Assembly (NCBI RefSeq): GCF_002105155.1
Contig: NW_019028985.1
Span: 682,001-746,000, forward strand
Length of the DNA: 64,000 nucleotides
Direction of reading: 5' to 3'
Source: Lobosporangium transversale
Lineage: Eukaryota > Mortierellomycota > Mortierellomycetes > Mortierellales > Mortierellaceae
The translations under genes were made by a program, and so were the position numbers. Positions 35,874-46,770 of this stretch are shown here, piece by piece; position 1 is the stretch's first letter, and the number at the start of each line of letters is the position of its first letter. Below the pieces are notes generated by a model, which did no database searches, was not told where the DNA came from, and saw only the letters and a list, made by a program, of their open reading frames with translations.

Positions 35874-38456
35874 TCACATATCGCATACTAGAATAAAATC
35901 ATTATCCGAAAAATAGTGCTCCGAAGACACATCTGTGTCACTATCTGCTTCTGTTTGGGATTGATCATCAGCTTCGTCAGTAGAGAAGACACTGGAGGGT
36001 GCAATATGTTGTTCCGAGGTTATCGAGAGCTGATCATCAGACACTGATATTGCACCAGTTGTATCACCGATATATATGTCCTTCAACCAGGGCTCGCATA
36101 TGTAACGGGACGTTAAGACTGAGGACGCTGTTGAAGTGACTCCCATATTTGCTAGCATGTCCGTGACAGCTGTTGTAGCCTCTTCAGTACTGGTATTGTC
36201 TATGCTACTCTTGTCCTGATAATCAACCATCGGGAATATCATAGAGGAAGATCCCATCGAATCGGAGCTACTCTCAGTCCCTCCTTCCTCTACTAATACA
36301 TCACACCAGATACGCTGACCAAAGTGTTCTCCCGAGGGCGTAACAAGTCTCCAATGCGACACGTATCGTCCAGGCGACCCCGGTGCTTTCAAGTGAGCTG
36401 ACACATAGGTAGACTCACCAACCTTTGCCAGACAGGTTTTGAATTGAGGGGCATTGGTATCCGAATCTGCATCAGTGAACATACGATCACCTCCAATGTA
36501 CTGGAGAACAGTGTCAGTGGGCCATTCATTAGGACCAGTGTTGGATATCTCCCAAATCTTAAGGAACTGTGAGCCTGCCAGGATGGGAGTGCCATCATGA
36601 AAATTGATGTCTTTAACAAAGGCCGCGTTCCAAATTTCTTCAGTCTGGTCTAATCCAGGGTTTTCACGTGCCTTACTGTCTTCCTTTTGAGTTGTGAGAG
36701 TTGCGTCGATTGTCCTGCGCTTCTGGCTCAATTTCGATGGCACCTCTATCTGTGGCACCGAAGTAGAACATTCTTGTTGTGGAGAGGGAAGAGAGGTTTG
36801 ACCCACTGGCCGGACGTTAGAATTGATTTCCTTAGCCCTCCCATTGGTGTACATCATGGGAAGCAAGGCCTGCAATGGCGACATCGATTGACTGTTAATT
36901 GGTTTACGAATTTTAATGAAGAGGTGATCAGGATCATGGACAAAGCTGGGAGAAGCCTCACAGTTTCCACATAGGTCGTAATCGGGGCAGTTGCCACACT
37001 ATTGGATATAGCACAAGATACAGTGACGTTACTATGATATATCATGCAATAAACCTTCATACAAGTCATTCAAATAGATTCATCATTTACCTTGTAGCGA
37101 ACGCCAAATATGTCTTCATTGCAACCGTCACACACGACTCCAGGATGAGGAGTCTTATCTACGCTTATATTGACCTGACCAGGGAAATCTATGGGCATAA
37201 AGCTATGACCTTTATGTTGGGTCCTAGCAAAAGGCCTGCATTTCTGGCATAAATCATAATCTGGACAAACAATGCACTTGTACCGCGTGCCATAGCAAAT
37301 TTTTTGGTTGCACATATCACATTTGGCTGGGTGCGCAATTGCTGAGGCTTGAGAGGCGGACGTGGCATTGGAACTCTTTCCAGAGGCTTGATCACGAATC
37401 CTCTTGCTTAGGAATGGTTTCTCAATGGTCTCGAAGGTATGGTTGATATGGTGCCTCTTTGAAGCCAGACAAAAACAGTTCTGACAAAGGTCGTAGTTAT
37501 CACAGTCTTGGCATTTGTAGCGAATACCCTTGATGGTGTTAAAGCAGATATCACAAAAAACATTCGTATGTATTACATCTAAAATCAACAGTATTTCATT
37601 AATGGGAACTCGATTATGAATCAAACGGTGGAGTCGATACGAACGTCAGAACAAGTCATGCCTATAATAGATGAAGCGTACCTGCATTAATCATATCTTC
37701 TTCCGGTTTTCTAATACCTCTGGGGCATTGAGGTATAGGAAGTTGCTTTCCCATGCAGACTTCGCTATTGGGTTTGGATATTATGCAATGGTTTTCGCCT
37801 TTATTGGACGAAAACTTGTCATATCTGGTATATGCAGAAGAAGGTGTTGCTGAGCGTGCGGAGCAATCGCGGGTAAGATCAGAGCCCCTTTCATCTTGCT
37901 GTGGATCAGGAACCTGAGCCTTTATCTCTATAATGATGATAGGGAAGGATAAGGAAGGATAAGGAATATGATTTCTCAAGAACTACATAGTATCGCTTAT
38001 TTTTTTTTTTACCTGGTTGGGGTTCCACAGTCAGCTTGACAAGCACAGTGGAGGCGCTTGGAGGTAGATGCAAAGTGGATTGCATGACAATATTAAGAAC
38101 ATCAATGTCGCTCTTAACCAGTCGACAAGTCCCTGGTCGCTCCTCGAAGAGGATGGTCAACTCTTGCTGGCCATAAAGGACACAAAGCTAAAGAGCGTAA
38201 GACAAGTTTTTATTTTTATTTTTATTTTTTGGTAGGGAAAATGAACAAACGACGACGAAATTAAGTGAGAGCTCCACTCGATATGATTTTTGCTGTCTTT
38301 ATTCTGCATCTAGAGCTATATCCCATGGTCTACCTTTGTGTGCAAGGCATCGAAAGTGAGTTTGGCTGCTTCAAATTGAATATTTTTTCTGTCGACAGTG
38401 GCTAGGGTGAATCGTCTGTGCTCCCCTGCAAGAGCTGCTTTAATGATGCATAACAT
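35874..38456 (-). CDS. NBR1: NBR1-type selective autophagy receptor, 718 aa
   Basis: NBR1 links cargo to Atg8 on autophagosomes. Five exons (38334-38456, 38013-38187, 37682-37927, 37091-37578, 35874-36998) total 719 codons. Order: a PB1-like N-terminus (RRFTLATVDRKNIQFEAAKL, then LTILFEERPG and LVKSDIDVLNIV), a disordered linker, then three ZZ zinc fingers (CDICFNTIKGIRYKCQDC; CDMCNQKICYGTRYKCIVC; CDGCNEDIFGVRYK joined across an intron to CGNCPDYDLCGNC). The FW/NBR1 domain follows, from FVKDINFHDGTPILAGSQF to SGEHFGQRIWCDVLVEE. The tail ends with acidic residues followed by FILV, a plausible Atg8-interacting motif. There is no UBA domain, as in other fungal NBR1 proteins. Confidence 0.9.
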
Positions 38457-38772
38457 TGGTCGAAATGTATGAAAGGGAAGAGTTGCGCATAAAAGCAATA
38501 CTTTTGGTCAGTGAATGGTAAATGTGAATCGAGAATAGGATGGGATGTGACAAGGGCTTGGCGAAGCATAAAAGATTAGGTGGAGGGTTGTAAGATGCAC
38601 ACGTTTCTTTTTTGAACTTTGGGCACGTGCCATCCGTCTCTGACGTGCGGCGTTGGTTGGTTGGTTGCAGGACCGTGCTCATGTAAATATTGTTGGTTTT
38701 AGTTTTAGTCACGTGTAGAGGGTTCGCCACCAACTATTTAACGAGCAACAGCTCAGGAAAATCTGGCTCCTT
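38457..38772. promoter_or_regulatory. NBR1 upstream region
   Basis: About 300 bases upstream of the NBR1 start. It includes a short GGTT repeat near 38655 and two CACGTG/CACGTGT-type E-boxes (about 38624 and 38710). Regulatory meaning is inferred. Confidence 0.3.
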
Positions 38773-38823
38773 GTTCCTTATTTTTACACAAGAGCCATTT
38801 GAGTACTGACTGTTCTCGTCCAG
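38773..38823. repeat. 51-bp direct repeat, copy 1
   Basis: Begins GTTCCTTATTTTTACAC and ends CTCGTCCAG. The same 51 bases recur at 38873-38923, an offset of exactly 100 bases, with no mismatch seen. Confidence 0.95.
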
Positions 38824-38872
38824 GTAAAGAGCCCTCACAACGTTCGTCGTTAGTAGCCATAGATCATTAAAG

Positions 38873-38923
38873 GTTCCTTATTTTTACACAAGAGCCATTT
38901 GAGTACTGACTGTTCTCGTCCAG
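38873..38923. repeat. 51-bp direct repeat, copy 2
   Basis: Identical to 38773-38823. The 49 bases between the copies do not repeat again, so the duplication is a single event of a 100-base period. Confidence 0.95.
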
Positions 38924-40472
38924 TCTTTGAGTAGTGTGTGTGTTCTTTTATTGTGTTAGAATTATTTATCTATCTGCAGCTGGAAGTGACCGGCTTCATA
39001 ATCCACCAAAACGACCTAAATCTCCTACCACATCTGCCCCTAAATTTTGCAACAATATCTGGTCAATCGCGACACCCGTCTTTATCGTACCCCGAGTGAC
39101 GCCTTTAATATCCATCAATGTTGCTAGAGATTGCCAAACTATATACCTCATACAACTTTTTCTCCCAAAGGACTTACGTTCCCAGACAACATTCGTCCCA
39201 CAGCGCTCAAAGCAGCAATAACGCAACTACAGGGTCAACAATAACTTCACTCGCAGACTGACAAAATTTACCACCGTCCTTAGTAAGCATTGACAAGCGA
39301 CTAACTCCATCTTCTGTAGTCTCATTCTGGACAATGCACTTCCTTCACGAATAATAACCGATGTTGCAGCCAGAATATCAGGAATTACATCTCTTCTCGT
39401 ACACATTTACAATGAGGATCCCACTCTCACTCATTTGTTTATACAATCTGAAACAGGCGCGTGTGGATATTCTTCTACCAGAATATAGTCTTCAGCTAAG
39501 AAGAGCCGTGCTTACAGCTTGCAATTTGTATAAGATCGTTGCATGATATTGGAACAGTGCATGGAAGTTTTGATTGGCAAACTGGTAGACAGAAAAGAAA
39601 GCGAGAAGAATTACATATCATACTTGTGTCATTTTTCGAGCTGTTGATTTCAAATACTTCCATGTTTAGTCGTAATACGTTCCATACCGGAATTTCCTGT
39701 GCCCAATATACAACAAGGCGCCCGCATGGTCACAGTTTACATCGTCTAACTTCCACTCTGGGGAACAGCATGTGCCATGTACCTGTGGTCGACCGGTAGC
39801 ACTCAGAAGATAGACACGTTTCTGAAGAAAGGCGCATTTTCAGCACTCTACAATGTTTCTCACATATCCTCGATCAACAGTAGTATCAAATGTTTTTTGT
39901 ATCCGCTCTAGACTAGCTCTACACTCATACTGAAGCACCTAAATGGGTTGACCCTTAACATCCGTGAGCTATCTTACACAACCATTTTGTCAAATTGATA
40001 CTGAACTCATCTACAGTAGCTTGCCAAAATGTGTTTTACTAATAGAATTTCACTAGCCGGGAGATCCAGTAGGTGACGAAATGAAGCTCCTTAAGCCTAA
40101 TAAAATACATTTTGGTAGAGTATTAATAAGTTGTTTGAGAAGAGGGCGGGATACTGGTCATATTGTAGAGACTAAGGATAGGTAGAACCTCGCTGTGACC
40201 TCGGAATAACACGACGATAACTTAAACCTAAAGGAATTGGGCTACTCGAGTAAATATACCTATTCCACAAAATATACTACACCTGAATAGAGGACGAGCC
40301 CCTTTCCATTGTCAGATGTGCGTGTTTGGCCCATTGGCTCACATAAGGTCAACAGTTGAAGGCACTACCTTATAGTTGTCTACAATAGCCGGAAAGTAGA
40401 CCTATTAGCCTATAACTCCATTCACGACAGAAAAATAATATGACTATAGTGTGCAAGTACAAATAGATCAAT
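38924..40472 (+). pseudogene. Unrecognised decayed coding-like sequence
   Basis: Plus-strand frames of 60-95 codons follow each other (e.g. 38934-39221; 39310-39465 with DNALPSRIITDVAARISG and SLLVHIYNEDPTLTHLF; 39740-39860 with WGTACAMYLWSTGSTQKID) but are broken by stops and frame changes. The amino-acid texture is protein-like. I cannot name the family; a decayed large gene is the simplest reading. Nothing clear is visible from about 40.0 to 40.47 kb. Confidence 0.3.
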
Positions 40473-41165
40473 ATTTCTGGCGAATTTACATTTCTAAACG
40501 ATGGGGAGCTCCTCAAACAGTCCAGAATGCCTGCTGGCTAATTACGGACTTGGCGTTATGATGGGTATAGCAGCGCACTTCTTCCCTCTATTCTTGACCC
40601 CAATACGAAGCACATACTACTACATAAGGACCAAATGCTAAGGGATACTGAAATGATGTCCAACTATGGGACTTGATTTAGTCATTGTTGGAATAGCGTA
40701 TGCAAGCATGTTTATTAAACACTTCGAACAGACATTTGAATTTTCATCCTATCCGTAATTACACTCGTCTACATCTGCCTTTAGAGAAAGAGATGGCGAA
40801 AAGTATCTCGCAAAAGTTGCTCTGGTGGAGAGCCTTTTCAACTGTTGCTGATAGCAAGCTGCAAAGATGTCCCTATTTCAACTGATATCACAGTACCGAA
40901 GGGATATCCGACCTGCGACACTGTTTTTTTTATAATTAAATCCATTGCTTAAAGTATATACTTTTGATATAAAAGGCCTTCGCTTTCTAACGAGAACTAC
41001 TTCACAAATCTCAATCCACACAACAATACATCAAAACTACAGCGTCTCCAACCATGAAAGTCTCCACTCAGCTTCTAGCCACAGGCGCTATTGCGTTCAC
41101 TGCCACCGCTCTAGCAATGCCTTCGATGACCAAGCGAGTGGTTGATGGTACTAAAGTTATCGGTT
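40473..41165. repeat. About 693-bp block duplicated at 46078-46770
   Basis: From TTCTGGCGAATTTACATTTC to the GGTTGT within exon 1 of copy B, this sequence reads the same as 46078-46770, offset 5605. Two predicted peptides of 61 and 66 codons in the block are identical between the copies. It covers the promoter, 5' UTR and signal-peptide exon. Confidence 0.92.
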
Positions 41166-42461
41166 GTCTCGCAAGGTAATGTCTGTCGTCCTTGTAGCTG
41201 CGAGTTGTAGGCAAATATCGCCTTTTTAAATGAAATGCATCGCAAACTTAACATGACTATATGATATACTATAGTGTCTTCATGAAAGGTGAAGAGGCTT
41301 GGACTCCTGAATGTGCAGCAGCTGCAGCAGTAAACTAGTCGCTCTCGCTTCTTCTTTGGCTTTTTTTTTTTTCTCCAGGACAGACCTTTTCTTTTAAATT
41401 CTATAGCGCTCTTTCGTTTAACCCTCTATAGACTGATATCGGTTTTATCCGAGAGCTTAGCCTCGCCGATATGAGTATCGATTTTACGGGCCCTAACCCC
41501 TCGATTTTGGGATTTTCCTCATCAGGTGCAAACGCGAAACTGATACCGATCCCTGGAGTCAACTATCTTGTAAAAGAGGTTGCTAATCATGTAAGTCGAT
41601 AGTCTAGTTTATTGCAAAAGACACTGTATGGCCAACAGAAGGAAAGCAATAGCCGCTAATACTTCTTTACTCTTTTCTCTTTATTTCTTAGTTTACTCTC
41701 ATTGTAAGTGTACCTCGTTTATCTTAACAATCGTTTCTATTGGTGAATATAGTTTTGACACTTATTCCCTCTCTTTCCAACAAAAGGATGATGGTGTCGA
41801 ACTCGTAAAGATGGAGTCACCAAGCGCCCCTGCCGAGGTCAAGGGCAACGTCGTCAAGACTGCGGTAGAGAATACTGCTTTAAAGATCATACCAGGACAA
41901 GAAGATGGGTTCTCCAAGTTCATAGAAGCTGTGCTAAGCAGGCCCACTTATACACTCACCATCAACGGGAATGTTGACGTCAAGGGCCAAATCCCTGGAA
42001 CCAGTGCTGCTTCCTCGAAGCTCCTAACTCTTACTAACATTGGTGTCTCGTCCTCCTTCACTTTACGATGCATGGGCAGCTCTGTGCAGATAGAGCATGT
42101 GAAGCTAGTGAGCCTTACGGAGGATGCAGACTCAGGTGCCGTTACACTAGTACATGATATCAATATCCATAACCCTTCGCAGCTTAACTTGAAACTGGGA
42201 GACTCTGCGTTCCACCTGCTCAATGCTGACGGTGTCTTGGTGGGAGTTGCTAATATCCCAAACTTCAACTTGGCCATGGGTGACAACGTTATGACATCCA
42301 CCGTGAAGTTCACTGACTCTGATACCTACAATGCCCTGACAACCACGAGCAATACGTTCACAGTCGTAGGTTTTGATGGCTCCACGAAAAACCCTATCCT
42401 GACCAAGGCAATGGGTGCCTTCAAGTCCCAAATTACGATCCCTAAACTTGAAGCTGCATAA
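41054..42461 (+). CDS. Secreted LEA2/DUF3712-like protein, copy B, 340 aa
   Basis: Five exons (41054-41175, 41275-41329, 41432-41590, 41692-41703, 41787-42461) sum to 341 codons. A signal peptide (MKVSTQLLATGAIAFTATA) is followed by a Lys-Arg site (SMTKR) suited to Kex2 cleavage. Two Cys (VIGC and TPEC) are shared by all copies. The rest is beta-rich: TLTINGNVDVKGQIPG, HNPSQLNLKLGDSAFHLL, IPNFNLAMGDN. The NPS...LG...G.LVG...IP pattern recalls LEA2/WHy and fungal DUF3712 domains; function unknown. The 12-nt fourth exon (FTLI) is conserved in the array. The donor of exon 2 is the weaker GTAAAC. The exported nature is inferred from the signal peptide. Confidence 0.82.
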
Positions 42462-42689
42462 GCACAAATATCACAATGAGGTGCAGAATAACAGTAGTGT
42501 GCATTCATAGTTGTAGGGCTGGCACAGATCAGTTCAATAAATGAACTAATACCAACCACATATTCATCCTTATGGGCCCATTGGCCTTTTCTCCATGTCA
42601 ATGGCCACTGCTCCATTCCAAGCCTTGAACTAAAACACTTTTATTCACTATACGTATCCTTTACTATGGCCTCCATGATCTATCTAACG

Positions 42690-42870
42690 TACCATTCACA
42701 GACATATCTACTTCAGCTGCCACCTCCTCATCTGCGTCCGGAAAATCCTCCAAACAATCATCGTTCCGTCTAATGGAAAACCAGAGTCAGCTCCATATCT
42801 TCCCAATGAGGATAATGGCAGATCACCTTCAATGTATCGTGCAATTCAACAGGCTAAAGGTAAGCCATGG
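42690..42870 (-). pseudogene. Fragment of the PDK-family kinase 3' end (behind copy B)
   Basis: Antisense to the array, this stretch matches the last coding part of the kinase at 53.07-53.25 kb: the segment encoding the acidic tail (PEVDEEMAAEVDVFVNDLL) and the preceding LSLISMEGYG region, with frame breaks. It follows copy B at the same relative position as the real kinase follows copy E. Confidence 0.75.
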
Positions 42871-44185
42871 TTAAATCGACTCGATCGTAAGCATCGCCTC
42901 AATAGACATGGTAAAGGTAGAGAATGGAGGTAAAATAGAAGCCTCTCAAAGCGCATTAAAATCCAAGCATAAAGCCTGTATGCAGTCATGTGCTTCAACA
43001 GAGTGCGTTGAGACGAAGATACTAGAAGCACTGCAGCGCGCAGGAAGTAAGGCACGCGGCCCCTTGCTGTCTAGCAACCAAAGCTTAGTTAGGCTATGTA
43101 AAGTCACCGCTTGATGGCACAAAGGATATATTCTTACGTGTATGTCGACTGTCGTTTTTTTTTTCTGTTGAAATTTATATCCATTTGATCAGGTCCATTC
43201 ATACGCTTATGGTAGCTGTTACGCTCCGACTAAGGCCTGTGCTTTTTACTCACAAAAGATGACCACCCATTCAGCAGTCAGCAGCAATAAGGCAACAATT
43301 ATGGTCTACGCATTGGCAAATTATTTCCGACACATGGAATGCTTTATATCTCACACTAAGAATAAGCTTAAAATGGTTTATTCACGTTCCCTAAATCCAT
43401 GTAAACGTTTATAGTTTTCAAAAAGATAGTGATGTGTGCCATTATAGGAATTAGCCCATCCAAGTCCTCCCGTAGATCATTGCTTCGTTACAATTTATTT
43501 ATCATGCGCCAGGACTTGTCAACAAAAACTATCGTTTCGAAATGTTACTTGTGCCATCAAAGTCACAAATATTTATCGGGGTGGATTCAATCGAACGATA
43601 GTGCTTGTTCTATACCTACTGATGGAGCCGTTTATCAAGGGCACTAGTAAGGCCGCTAGGAGAATGTGGTTTGGCTCTTTGCACGCAGGAAGACGGGGCA
43701 ACAATCTGTGGACCAATGTATAATACCAATGTTGGTTCAAATGTTGTGGTGTACATTATGGGATACAGGAGCATATCTTATGGCGAACACTCTGAAATGG
43801 ACAGCGAGTTCTATTTTTATGAGTCCGAAAAGGAGATCGGGGCTGGGATAGTTTACGGGGGTTAGTATGCCAGTAGGATAGAGAGACTTTGGAGTGTGAA
43901 GATACCCTGAGACTCCAACATGCAGTAAAGGCTGCTGTCTAAGGGGCTAAGCAAAGGGATACTGATATGAGATTGGCAGTTCATTTGGCAAAAGCCAAAA
44001 AGTTACATTAATAAATAAATAAATTAGCGTGAAACAATATTTGGCTGGCAGTCAGTGTCAAAGTAGTGGGTAATTTTTCTACCATTCCTGTTACTATTGG
44101 GCTTTGTTGTTTTGATATAAAAGACCTATCACTTTGCAATCCTCAGTCCACACAAGAATATATCAAAATTACAGTTTTTTCAACA
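42871..44185. other. Spacer between copies B and C
   Basis: The first part (to about 43130) resembles 48540-48750 behind copy D. The part from about 43600 (ACTGATGGAGCCGTTTATCA) resembles 50980-51130 upstream of copy E, showing that flanks were duplicated too. A plus-strand frame at 43671-43865 (64 codons, MALCTQEDGATICGP) is not recognised and probably fortuitous or decayed. Confidence 0.5.
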
Positions 44186-45595
44186 ATGAAAGTTTCCACT
44201 CAGTTTCTAGCCGCGTGTGCTATTGCATTTACTACCACCGCTCTGGCAACACCTTCAATGTCAAAGAGGATTATTGATGGCTCGAAAGTTCTTGGTTGTT
44301 TTGCGAGGTAACGTCTGCCATGTGAACTGTAGACAAATATCATTTCCTTATAGGAAGCACCTCACAAACTTAACACGATCATATAATATACTTTAGTGTC
44401 TTCATGAAGGGTGAAGAGGCCTGGACTCCAGAATGTGCTACAGCTGCAACGGTAGGTTGATTTCTCACTCCTGTGTCTTTTTTTCTTTTCGTGCTAGACT
44501 AATGTAATATATACTTTTATTTTCCCTTTAATACCTTATAGACTGATCTCGGCATTACCCAAGAGGCCGGCTTTGATGATTTGACTCTTGATTTTACGAA
44601 ACCTGACCTAACGTTGTCATCAAGTGTATCCGTGAAATTGGCCTCGCTCCCCGGAATCAGTCTACCTGTAAAGAAATTTTCTGGCCATGTAAGTTGATGA
44701 TTTATTTCGTTGTGAATAATACTGCATGGCCAACAGGAGAAAAGCAATAGCTACTAAGACTATCATACTCTTTTCCCACTACTCATTAGTTTGCTATCAT
44801 TGTAAGTATGCCTCGTATATCTCAGCAATCGTTGCTATTAAATATGAAAATTTTAACAAATTCCCTTCTCTCTTTCTCTTCTTACAAAAGGATGGTGGAG
44901 TTGCGATCGCAAAGCTTACGGCTCCAAGCACTTCTGCCAAAGTCAAAGGCAGGATTCTCAAGTTCACACTCGGAACTACTGCTCTAAAGACTATACCAGG
45001 ACAGGAGGATGGGATATCCAAGTTCATCGAAACCCTGGTGATACAACCCTCACATACGTTCACCATCGCTGGAAATGCCGATGTTACAATCAAGATTCCC
45101 GGCATTCCGCTCCTTGGCGGGGTCAGTAGTCTTGTTTCTCCTTCTGCTTCCTCAAAAACCTTAACTGCTACCAACGTCGGTTTTTCATCTCCCATCACTT
45201 TGCGAGGCGTTAAGGGCTTTTGGGTCAAGTATTTAAGTCAAAAGCACTTTACCAGAGATTCTAAGTCTGGTATCACTACATTGGTATATACGGCTAATTT
45301 CCATAACCCTTCGCAGGTGAATATGAGACTAGGAGACACTAAATACAACGTACTTAATGCTAAGGGAGAATTAGTGGGAGTCATTAATATCCCAAATCTA
45401 TACTTGGCCATGGGTGACAACGTTGTGACAGCTACCACAACGTTCACTAATCCCGATGCTTATAATGCCCTAACAACCAAGAGCAATGCGTTCACAGTAG
45501 TAGGCTTTAAAGATACTGTGAAAAACTCTATCCTGGCTAAAGCAATGGTTGGCATTAAGTTTCAAATGACAATCCCCCAAATTGTAGCTGCATAA
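44186..45595 (+). CDS. Secreted LEA2/DUF3712-like protein, copy C, 346 aa
   Basis: Same five-exon plan as copy B (44186-44307, 44397-44451, 44542-44688, 44790-44801, 44891-45595), total 347 codons. It has a signal peptide beginning MKVSTQFLAACAIAFTTTALA, a SMSKR dibasic site, and the Cys pair in VLGC and TPEC. The core reads GGVAIAKLTAPSTSAKVKGR, KTIPGQEDGISKFIETL, HTFTIAGNADVTIKIPGIP and HNPSQVNMRLGDTKYNVL. It has a 10-residue Val/Ser/Pro insertion (SSLVSPSASS) relative to B. It has no visible lesion, and is the most diverged of the three intact copies in its promoter. Cell-surface or extracellular role inferred only. Confidence 0.82.
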
Positions 45596-45780
45596 AGAAG
45601 CAGCGGGCATTCATAGATATGAGAACCACGGATCAGTTCAATAAAGAAGCCAATGTCAACCACATATTCATTCTTATGGAGGCATTGACTCTTTCTTCAT
45701 GTCAATGACCACTGCTCCATTCCAAGCCTTGAACTAAAACACTTTTATTCACTATACATATCCTTTACTATGGCCTCCAT

Positions 45781-45825
45781 GATCCATCTAACGTACCATT
45801 CACAGACATATCCACTTCAGCTGAG
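45781..45825 (-). pseudogene. Short kinase 3'-end remnant behind copy C
   Basis: About 45 bases (around CATTCACAGACATATCCACT) match the start of the kinase-tail fragment behind copy B and then stop abruptly at GGTTGC. Identity to B over the preceding 3' flank is high. Confidence 0.5.
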
Positions 45826-46077
45826 GTTGCTCTCCTTTCAAGCCAATCCTACGGCGACCAATATTGCTACTCACTATATTACACTAGTCAGTAAATACTG
45901 GATAATAATCGAGTCCTCAACATCATTAAATAATGCCATGGAAGTCCCCGAGCGGATGCCAAGATTATGTGTAAGTCTTCATTTGCATAAAAACAACCCA
46001 GGATAGCTCCATGGCAATTAGATACATGGTATCTTATGTTTAACGATCAATTTATCTCCTTCCTGACTGACATCAAG
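45826..46077. other. Spacer between copy C and the duplicated block
   Basis: Unassigned sequence ending where the 693-bp duplicated block begins. No gene seen. Confidence 0.4.
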
Positions 46078-46770
46078 ACTTCTGGCGAATTTACATTTCT
46101 AAACGATGGGGAGCTCCTCAAACAGTCCAGAATGCCTGCTGGCTAATTACGGACTTGGCGTTATGATGGGTATAGCAGCGCACTTCTTCCCTCTATTCTT
46201 GACCCCAATACGAAGCACATACTACTACATAAGGACCAAATGCTAAGGGATACTGAAATGATGTCCAACTATGGGACTTGATTTAGTCATTGTTGGAATA
46301 GCGTATGCAAGCATGTTTATTAAACACTTCGAACAGACATTTGAATTTTCATCCTATCCGTAATTACACTCGTCTACATCTGCCTTTAGAGAAAGAGATG
46401 GCGAAAAGTATCTCGCAAAAGTTGCTCTGGTGGAGAGCCTTTTCAACTGTTGCTGATAGCAAGCTGCAAAGATGTCCCTATTTCAACTGATATCACAGTA
46501 CCGAAGGGATATCCGACCTGCGACACTGTTTTTTTTATAATTAAATCCATTGCTTAAAGTATATACTTTTGATATAAAAGGCCTTCGCTTTCTAACGAGA
46601 ACTACTTCACAAATCTCAATCCACACAACAATACATCAAAACTACAGCGTCTCCAACCATGAAAGTCTCCACTCAGCTTCTAGCCACAGGCGCTATTGCG
46701 TTCACTGCCACCGCTCTAGCAATGCCTTCGATGACCAAGCGAGTGGTTGATGGTACTAAAGTTATCGGTT
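46078..46770. repeat. Second copy of the 693-bp block
   Basis: It matches 40473-41165 base for base as far as I can read, then diverges at GGTTGT: copy B continues CTCGCAAG and copy D continues TTTGCGAG. Introns 1 of B and D are clearly different. Confidence 0.92.

Noticed and set aside
40700-41145. Two short frames (40700-40885, 40945-41145) as small genes
   Set aside because: They lie in the promoter and 5' end of copy B and are identical in the duplicated block upstream of copy D; the second overlaps exon 1 in another frame.
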